Below are positions 58,374 through 64,000 of a DNA stretch of 64,000 nt, piece after piece (the first letter of the stretch is position 1; each line of letters begins with the position of its first letter). Below the pieces are notes generated by a model. That model saw only the letters and a program-made list of their open reading frames with translations. It searched no databases and was not told the origin of the DNA. Made by a program: the position numbers and the translations under genes. Source of the DNA: an uncultured Eubacteriales bacterium (lineage in GTDB: Bacteria > Bacillota > Clostridia > Oscillospirales > Acutalibacteraceae); contig CAJUDG010000015.1 of assembly GCA_910584745.1 (NCBI GenBank), forward strand, positions 1 through 64,000, written 5' to 3'.

Positions 58374-59038
58374 TGGACAGGATACTTGTGGTGGACGACG
58401 ACCTGCATATCGGGAACCTTCTTGAGGAGATACTCACCCGGGAGGGGTACGCGGTTTCCCGGGCCTACTCTGGCACAGAGGGGCTGCTGCTTGCGGACCA
58501 GGCCCAGCCGGACCTGGTGCTTCTGGACCTTATGCTGCCGGGGCTGTCGGGGGAGGAGCTGCTGCCAAGGCTTGAGGGCGTGCCGGTCATCGTGCTCAGC
58601 GCCAAGGCCGGGGTGGACAGCAAGGTGGATATGCTCCTGGGGGGGGCGGCGGACTATGTGACGAAGCCCTTTGACACCAAGGAGCTGCTGGCTAGAATAG
58701 CCGTGCAGCTGCGGGAAGGGGCCCGGCGGGAGCATGACCGGCTGAACTATGGAAAGCTCAGCCTGCACACGCAAATGCACTGCGCCTTTTTTGACGGCGG
58801 GGAGATAAGGCTGACCCCCACCGAGTACGCCATACTCCGGCAGCTCATGCGCAACCCCACGGGAGTGGTGACGAAATCCCAGCTTTTGGAGCGCATTTCC
58901 CTTGACACCCCGGACTGCACGGAGAGCTCCCTGAAGACCCACGTTAGCAACCTTAGAAAGAAGCTGAGGACCGCCACCGGGCGGGAGTATATAGAGTCGG
59001 TGTGGGGCATCGGTTTCAAGCTTACCGGAAAAGATTAA
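58373..59038 (+). CDS. OmpR-family response regulator
   Basis: The 221-residue regulator has a receiver domain with the acidic pocket VVDDDLH, phosphorylated Asp52 (LVLLDLMLPG) and Lys in TKPFD (about 100), then a winged-helix DNA-binding domain (about 125-221). It controls the ABC exporter genes that follow and pairs with the kinase at 63597. Its ATG overlaps the aroB stop, so some expression may come from the aromatic operon. Confidence 0.93.
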   Translation: MDRILVVDDDLHIGNLLEEILTREGYAVSRAYSGTEGLLLADQAQPDLVLLDLMLPGLSGEELLPRLEGVPVIVLSAKAGVDSKVDMLLGGAADYVTKPFDTKELLARIAVQLREGARREHDRLNYGKLSLHTQMHCAFFDGGEIRLTPTEYAILRQLMRNPTGVVTKSQLLERISLDTPDCTESSLKTHVSNLRKKLRTATGREYIESVWGIGFKLTGKD

Positions 59039-59040
59039 AT

Positions 59041-59097
59041 CTTAACCAAATCTTAACTCTTTTCTTAACCGCTTTCTTAACCTTTTGGTACTATAAT
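59041..59097 (+). promoter_or_regulatory. Direct-repeat operator and promoter of the ABC exporter operon
   Basis: Four CTTAAC repeats start at 59041, 59052, 59064 and 59076, that is every 11-12 bp or about one helix turn. TATAAT is at 59092-59097 but no -35 box fits, as expected for a promoter activated by an OmpR-type regulator bound in tandem. Confidence 0.85.
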
Positions 59098-59125
59098 GTT
59101 CCCATCACCAAAAGGAGGTAACCCT

Positions 59126-60049
59126 ATGGAATACGTTCTGCAAACCAGCGCCCTTGGAAAGTCCTACCGCGGCTTCAAGGCTCTGGACAACTTCAACATC
59201 TCTGTGCCCAAGGGGGCCATCTACGGCATCGTGGGCAAAAACGGCGCGGGCAAGACCACGCTTCTGCGGCTTATCTGCGGCCTGCAAATGCCCACCTACG
59301 GCACCTACAGCCTGTACGGCATAAACGACGGCAGCCCTGATATTGTCAAGGCCCGCCGCCGCATGGGCGCGGTGGTGGAGACACCATCCATCTACCTGGA
59401 CATGACGGCCACAGACAACCTCAAGCAGCAGTGCCGGGTGCTGGGCCTGCCGGACTACTCCTGCGTAGAGGAGCTATTGGAGCTGGTTGGCCTTTCGGGC
59501 ACAGGCAAGAAGAAGGCCAAGAACTTCTCCCTTGGTATGCGCCAGCGGCTGGGCATAGCCGTGGCCCTATGCGGGGACCCGGACTTCCTGGTGCTGGACG
59601 AGCCGGTCAACGGCCTGGACCCCCAGGGCATTGTGGAGATACGGGAGCTCATCCTGAAGCTCAACCGTGAGCGGGACATCACCGTGCTCATCTCCAGCCA
59701 CATCTTAGAGGAGATGCACAAGCTCGCGACCCACTACGGCTTCATCGACGGCGGCTGCATGATTCGGGAGATAAGCGCCGAGGAGCTTGAAGCCACATGC
59801 CGCAAGTGCATCCGCGCCGACGTGTCCGACACCCAGGCCACGGCTTTGGTGCTGGACGAGATGGGCCTTGAGTATAAGATACTTGAGAATAAGCAGGTGG
59901 ACATATACGACGCGGTGAACATGAGTAAGCTCATCTCCGCGCTCTCTGAGCGGGGCTGCGAGGTCTTCTCGGTGCAGAACCATGACGAGAGCCTTGAGAG
60001 CTATTTCCTCAGCCTTGTGGGCACAGGGAAGGGGGGTGAGCGCAGATGA
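59126..60049 (+). CDS. ABC transporter ATPase (antimicrobial-peptide type)
   Basis: The 307-residue ATPase has Walker A GKNGAGKTT (about 39-47), signature FSLGMRQRLGIAVAL (about 140), Walker B FLVLDEPVNGLDP and switch His in SSHILEEM, followed by a C-terminal extension. It resembles the BcrA/LanF group. The start follows AAAGGAGGTAACCCT. It overlaps the first permease by four bases. Confidence 0.93.
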   Translation: MEYVLQTSALGKSYRGFKALDNFNISVPKGAIYGIVGKNGAGKTTLLRLICGLQMPTYGTYSLYGINDGSPDIVKARRRMGAVVETPSIYLDMTATDNLKQQCRVLGLPDYSCVEELLELVGLSGTGKKKAKNFSLGMRQRLGIAVALCGDPDFLVLDEPVNGLDPQGIVEIRELILKLNRERDITVLISSHILEEMHKLATHYGFIDGGCMIREISAEELEATCRKCIRADVSDTQATALVLDEMGLEYKILENKQVDIYDAVNMSKLISALSERGCEVFSVQNHDESLESYFLSLVGTGKGGERR

Positions 60050-60963
60050 TGAAGCTTCTGTCTGCAAACTTCTTCTCTATGCTCCATACCAAGCGCCTCT
60101 GGCTGGGGGCCGCGTTCATGGCGGGCTTTGCGGGGCTTGGGGTATGGTCCCTGCGGCGGGATATAAGCAATGGCTTTGCCCGCAGCCTTGACGGGGATAT
60201 CCTCGGCTTTGCCCCTGTGCTCTTTATCCTGCTGCCCATCGTCTGCGGGCTCTTTATCAACACTGATTACCACGACGGCACCATCAGGAACAAGATAACC
60301 GTGGGACGCAGCCGCAGCTCCGTGTACATTGCGAACCTCCTGATAGTCTGGGCGGTGGAAATATTTTACACCGCCATACACATGGCAGTGGTGTTCGCCG
60401 GCGGCATAGGTATAGAGGTAGAGGCCCCCACAAGCGTCCTTATGCGCACAGGGCTCCTGCTGCTGACCATAGCGGCCATCGCGGCAATGGCAGTGTTCAT
60501 CGCCACCATCATCAGCGGCCGCTATTCCCTGGTGCTCTGCGCCCTGCTGGCTATCGGCCTGATGTTCGGCTCTCAGATAATCAACGAAATGCTGGACGCC
60601 CCTGATATGATAGCCGACTATGAGCAGGCCCTCATGGTGACCGGCGATGACGGCAATATGCACTACGAGTTCTACGATAAGGACGGTAACAAGTACACAG
60701 ACCCCGACGACCTGCCTATGGAGCCCAACCCCAACTATATACGCGAGCCCCTGCGCACCATCCTGCGCCAGTACAACAACGTCTCCCCCGGCGGGCAGCT
60801 CTGGGAGATAATCCAGCGGGGCCACAGCGAGTGGAACGCGGAGCTGCAGGCCCGGGTGACCACTGAGACCCCATACTGGCAGCTTACCCTCTACTCGGTG
60901 CTGCTCACGGCGGGCTTCACCCTCCTGGGCCTCATGATATTCAAGAGAAAGGACTTAAAATGA
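60046..60963 (+). CDS. ABC-2 permease paralogue 1
   Basis: The 305-residue protein has six membrane helices with a large loop between helices 4 and 6. The conserved coupling segment is NTDYHDGTIRNKITVGRSR (about 68-86), followed by VYIANLL. The large loop carries PNPNYIREPLRTIL. All four permeases in this operon share these two blocks. Confidence 0.88.
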   Translation: MMKLLSANFFSMLHTKRLWLGAAFMAGFAGLGVWSLRRDISNGFARSLDGDILGFAPVLFILLPIVCGLFINTDYHDGTIRNKITVGRSRSSVYIANLLIVWAVEIFYTAIHMAVVFAGGIGIEVEAPTSVLMRTGLLLLTIAAIAAMAVFIATIISGRYSLVLCALLAIGLMFGSQIINEMLDAPDMIADYEQALMVTGDDGNMHYEFYDKDGNKYTDPDDLPMEPNPNYIREPLRTILRQYNNVSPGGQLWEIIQRGHSEWNAELQARVTTETPYWQLTLYSVLLTAGFTLLGLMIFKRKDLK

Positions 60964-61718
60964 GACGGCTCATATCCGCTGATATGGCGCGGCTCCTCAG
61001 ATGGGGGCCCTTCCGGCTGGGAGGGGCCTTCATGGCCGTGTACGGTTTTTGCAACCTGCTTCTGCACTTCGCCCTTGGGGACAGGCAGGGCGCGGGGGCG
61101 GTGATGGACTTTACAGTTACGATGATGTACGTCCAGGCCATTATAGCCGTGGGCTTTCTAAATGGGGACCACAGCTCGGGGGGCATAAAGAACAAGCTCA
61201 TAATAGGCCGCACCCGGGGGGAGGTGTACATAAGCCACCTGCTGGTGCAGTACCTCTGCGGGCTTATCCTCTCCGCGCTGTACCTGCTGCCGTCGCTGAT
61301 ATTGCGGCCGCTCCTTGCTGCTCCGGGCGCGCCGGAGACGGAGCTTTTGGCAAGGCTTGGCTGCTATCCGGCGGTGCTGCTGTCGTTTACGGCCATATAT
61401 ACGCTTCTGGGCCTGCTTGTCCCCAGGCGGTGGGTGACAACGGCGGGGTTTGCGGGGTCCTTCGCGCTGATGTGCATATGCACCCGCATGGACGACGGGC
61501 TCGCCATACCCGAAACCGCCCCGGCCTATGTGAAGGAGCCCCTGCGGGGGGTGTACGGCCTTTTCCTGGACATAAGCCCCATGGGGGAGGCCATGCAGCT
61601 TATGGACACCAGCTTTCGGCAGTCGGAGCTCTGGGTGCTGGCCGTCAGCGGCCTGGGGGTGGCGTTTATCGCGGTGATCCTCGGGATGATAGGGTTTTTG
61701 AGGATGGATATTGAGTAG
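60960..61718 (+). CDS. ABC-2 permease paralogue 2 (short)
   Basis: The 252-residue paralogue has the coupling segment NGDHSSGGIKNKLIIGRTR then VYISHLL. Its long loop is shorter than in the other three. It overlaps the first permease by four bases (ATGA). Confidence 0.86.
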   Translation: MRRLISADMARLLRWGPFRLGGAFMAVYGFCNLLLHFALGDRQGAGAVMDFTVTMMYVQAIIAVGFLNGDHSSGGIKNKLIIGRTRGEVYISHLLVQYLCGLILSALYLLPSLILRPLLAAPGAPETELLARLGCYPAVLLSFTAIYTLLGLLVPRRWVTTAGFAGSFALMCICTRMDDGLAIPETAPAYVKEPLRGVYGLFLDISPMGEAMQLMDTSFRQSELWVLAVSGLGVAFIAVILGMIGFLRMDIE

Positions 61719-61730
61719 GAGGGGCGGAAT

Positions 61731-62618
61731 ATGTGGAAACTCATCTGCGCGAATACGTTTGTGATGCTGCGCTCCAAGCGCCTGTGGATAGGCGCGGCGG
61801 CGCTTATTGCCTATGACATGGGCATCATGAACTTTACCATGAGCGGGCCCCAGGGCCCGGGACTTGCCGGGCTTGAGGCCAGGGTATTCGGCTTTCTGGG
61901 GCTGGCGGCGCTGCTGGTGCCGGTGGTGACGGTGCTGTTTGTGAACACCGACTATCACGACGGCACCATACGCAGCAAGCTCGCCGTTGGCCACAGCCGG
62001 GCGGCGGTGTACCTTGCGAACCTGCTGGTGAGCGCATTTGCGGGACTCTTTTACTTTGCCCTGCACCTGCTGGTGGCGCTGCCCGTGGGGTACGCCGGGG
62101 GCGGCGCGTTCCTGCTGGACCCGGGGGAGCTGGCGGTGCGCATGGGGGCGAGTATCCTTGTGCTGCTGTCCATGACGGCCGTCACCGTGGCGGTCTCCAT
62201 GCTGATGGCCCATAGGGCGGTGACGGTGGTGGTGATAATCATGATGGCGCTGCTTTTGGACGGCGCGTCCCTGCTTGAGAACTGCCTTGCCCAGCCCCCG
62301 CAGGTCCGGGACGTGGTGGGGACGGTGGAAGTGGTGAACCATGAGGGCGAGACCGTCCTGCGGTACGTGGATCGGGAGGGGCGGGAGCTTAAGGTCTCCG
62401 AGACCGAGATGGTCCCAAACCCCTACTATATCGGCGAGCCCCTGCGCGCGGGGCTCTGCCTTGTGAACGACCTGCTCCCCGGTGGGCAGATATTTCACCT
62501 GATGGGCCTGACCCAAAGGCAGGTCCCGGCCTGGAGTGTGGGGCTGAACGCCGGAGCCATGGCGTTGCTGTCAACGGCCCTGGGTCTTGGGCTGTTCCGG
62601 CGCAAGGACCTTAAGTAG
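61731..62618 (+). CDS. ABC-2 permease paralogue 3
   Basis: The 295-residue paralogue has NTDYHDGTIRSKLAVGHSR then VYLANLL, closest to paralogue 1, and the loop motif PNPYYIGEPLRAGL. It starts 12 bases after paralogue 2. Confidence 0.88.
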   Translation: MWKLICANTFVMLRSKRLWIGAAALIAYDMGIMNFTMSGPQGPGLAGLEARVFGFLGLAALLVPVVTVLFVNTDYHDGTIRSKLAVGHSRAAVYLANLLVSAFAGLFYFALHLLVALPVGYAGGGAFLLDPGELAVRMGASILVLLSMTAVTVAVSMLMAHRAVTVVVIIMMALLLDGASLLENCLAQPPQVRDVVGTVEVVNHEGETVLRYVDREGRELKVSETEMVPNPYYIGEPLRAGLCLVNDLLPGGQIFHLMGLTQRQVPAWSVGLNAGAMALLSTALGLGLFRRKDLK

Positions 62619-62669
62619 AGCGGTTAGGGAGTTTATGAGCGTATATTCATTGAGGTGGAGGGATAAAAA

Positions 62670-63578
62670 ATGAGTAAGCTTCTGTCGGCAAATTTCGCAA
62701 GACTATTCAGGAGCGTCTGGTTCTGGGCCTGCGGGCTCCTTATGCTGGGCTACAGCCTCTGGCAGGCCGCGGACATGCTGTCCTGGGCCTACAGCATGTG
62801 GTCGGAGTGGAGCGGGGACTTTATAACGAGCCGGGCGGGGGACTTCGCCGTGCCCGTGGTGATAGTGCTGCCGGTGCTCTCGGCCATGTTTCTGGGCGCG
62901 GAGTACCATTATAACACCATAAGGAACAAGATAGTCGCCGGGTACAGCCGCTGGCAGGTGTACCTTGCGAACCTTATCACCGTAACGGCGGCGGGGCTGA
63001 TATACGCAGGGGCGCATGTGCTGGTGCTGACGGCGTCCGGGTTCTTTATCCGGATGCACGTCTGGGATATGGGCGCCCTTACCCTGCGGCTGTTATGCTG
63101 CCTGCCGTTCATACTGGCGGTGTCGGCAATATCCACCCTGCTGGCCATGCTCATACGCCTGCGGGCACTGCCGGTGCTGGTGATACTGCTATCTGTGGCG
63201 CTTTTATGGCTGCCCCAGCGGCTGCACATGGAGCTCAGCAGCTCCCCGGAGATGGTGGTCACCGAGGGCGTGGAGATGGTGGTGACCGTGGACGACAAGG
63301 GGGAGGCCCGGGAACAGATCTTCCTGAAGGACGGCAGGGAGATAAGCTGGGAGGACCTTGACCGGGTCCCCAATCCCCAGTACGTGGGCGAGCCCCTTCG
63401 GGGGGCGTACTACTTCATTATGGGGGCCCTGCCCGGGGGACAGGCCTTCTATCTCAGCGAGAGCCTCCCGATGGAGGAGGGGGTGGGCTTCCCGGGGATG
63501 GCGGCTTGCTCCCTGACCCTGGCGGCGATGTGCACGGCCCTGGGTCTCAGGGCCTTCCGCCGCAAGGACCTTCGATAA
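62670..63578 (+). CDS. ABC-2 permease paralogue 4
   Basis: The 302-residue paralogue has GAEYHYNTIRNKIVAGYSR then VYLANLI and the loop motif PNPQYVGEPLRGAY. The C-terminus ends FRRKDLR, matching the FKRKDLK and FRRKDLK ends of paralogues 1 and 3. Confidence 0.88.
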   Translation: MSKLLSANFARLFRSVWFWACGLLMLGYSLWQAADMLSWAYSMWSEWSGDFITSRAGDFAVPVVIVLPVLSAMFLGAEYHYNTIRNKIVAGYSRWQVYLANLITVTAAGLIYAGAHVLVLTASGFFIRMHVWDMGALTLRLLCCLPFILAVSAISTLLAMLIRLRALPVLVILLSVALLWLPQRLHMELSSSPEMVVTEGVEMVVTVDDKGEAREQIFLKDGREISWEDLDRVPNPQYVGEPLRGAYYFIMGALPGGQAFYLSESLPMEEGVGFPGMAACSLTLAAMCTALGLRAFRRKDLR

Positions 63579-63596
63579 AGCTTTAGGGGTGATTTG

Positions 63597-64000
63597 ATGG
63601 GAGTTTTTCTGTGGCTCTTGCTGCTGGCGCTTATGGCGGCGGTCATCAGCCTTGGGATAAAGCTGCGGCTCATGCGCCGGGCGGCGGGGGAGATAGCGAA
63701 GGGCTTTTCGGAGAAGCTTCGGGAGGACACCAACACGCTTATCGACATCTCCAGCCGGGATAAAAGTATGCGTGAGCTGGCGTCGGTGGTGAACGCAGAG
63801 CTTAGGAGGCTGCGGCGGGAGCGGCTTCGGTATCAGCAGGGGGACCTGGAGCTGAAGGCCGCGGTGACGAACATCTCCCACGACCTGAGAACGCCGCTTA
63901 CGGCCATCTGCGGGTATCTGGAGCTATTGGAGCGGGAGGAGCTGAGCCCGAAGGCCGCGGGGTATACGGACGTCATACGCGGCCGGGCGGAGCTGCTGCG
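63597..64000 (+). CDS. Sensor histidine kinase, 5' part (cut by window end)
   Basis: The visible 134 residues hold one N-terminal membrane helix (FLWLLLLALMAAVISLGIKL), a linker helix and the dimerisation box TNISHDLRTPLTAICGYLEL with phospho-acceptor His95. With only one helix and no extracellular loop it is of the intramembrane-sensing type that often works with ABC exporters. It should phosphorylate the regulator at 58373. The ATPase domain is beyond the window. Confidence 0.92.
   Translation, partial: MGVFLWLLLLALMAAVISLGIKLRLMRRAAGEIAKGFSEKLREDTNTLIDISSRDKSMRELASVVNAELRRLRRERLRYQQGDLELKAAVTNISHDLRTPLTAICGYLELLEREELSPKAAGYTDVIRGRAELL

Overview
The window reads as chromosomal DNA of a high-GC Firmicute, most likely a spore-forming gut clostridium of the Oscillospiraceae/Acutalibacteraceae kind. 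Supporting signs are strong AGGAGG ribosome sites, TTGACA/TATAAT promoters with 17-bp spacers, a CtsR-McsA-McsB-ClpC heat-shock operon with CtsR boxes, the YtfJ/GerW sporulation protein, ScpA/ScpB, a small Gly/Cys-rich protein typical of clostridia, and a zinc-ribbon L28. The lineage is inferred from gene content only. I see no tRNA, rRNA, CRISPR array, transposase or phage structural gene.

Layout: 1-900 small-peptide cassettes; 0.9-3.2 kb a nucleotidyltransferase, a DnaD-like remnant and a MerR/GyrI regulator; 3.2-4.0 kb two tandem cassettes; 4.1-6.2 kb a Gfo/Idh dehydrogenase with a TIM-barrel isomerase; 6.3-6.7 kb a further cassette; 6.8-10.3 kb YitT, an HD hydrolase and a degenerate ABC exporter; 10.3-10.8 kb a cassette plus a remnant; 10.9-16.8 kb TSCPD protein, Cys-rich protein and the ctsR operon; 16.8-18.9 kb a broken SDR gene and four tandem cassettes; 18.9-24.1 kb an S1 protein and the lower-glycolysis genes gpmI, tpiA and pgk; 24.2-30.2 kb a TetR-GNAT fusion, a small kinase and a giant FtsX-type transporter; 30.4-35.7 kb coiled-coil, TrmL, MORN, MscS and L28 genes; 35.9-41.3 kb M50 protease, scpAB, ytfJ, a D,D-carboxypeptidase, a pseudouridine synthase and a comEA remnant; 41.3-47 kb feoAB, mscL and trkAH; 47-52.6 kb a peptide-binding lipoprotein, a second isomerase/Gfo pair and proS; 52.7-53.3 kb a cassette and a remnant; 53.3-58.4 kb acpP and the aromatic pathway (aroE-aroK, then attenuator-aroF-tyrA-aroB); 58.4-64 kb a two-component system wrapped around an ABC exporter with four paralogous permeases, with the histidine kinase cut by the window edge.

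The most unusual content is a set of 14 short intergenic cassettes (11 with an intact 26-44 residue hydrophobic-peptide gene, 3 remnants) in four sequence families. In each complete cassette a peptide mRNA and an opposing RNA start at convergent promoters and meet at a shared hairpin that usually contains the peptide stop codon. This is the layout of type I toxin-antitoxin loci such as txpA/ratA, bsrG/SR4 and fst/RNAII. Leaders show compensatory stem changes between copies, ribosome sites can be masked by upstream pairing, and in families 1, 2 and 4 the two opposing RNAs begin with the same motif, making the cassette an imperfect inverted repeat. Family 2 resembles known holin-like toxins; I cannot assign families 1, 3 and 4 to a named family. 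A second strong regulatory find is a Phe/Tyr-rich leader peptide followed by a terminator in front of the DAHP synthase gene.
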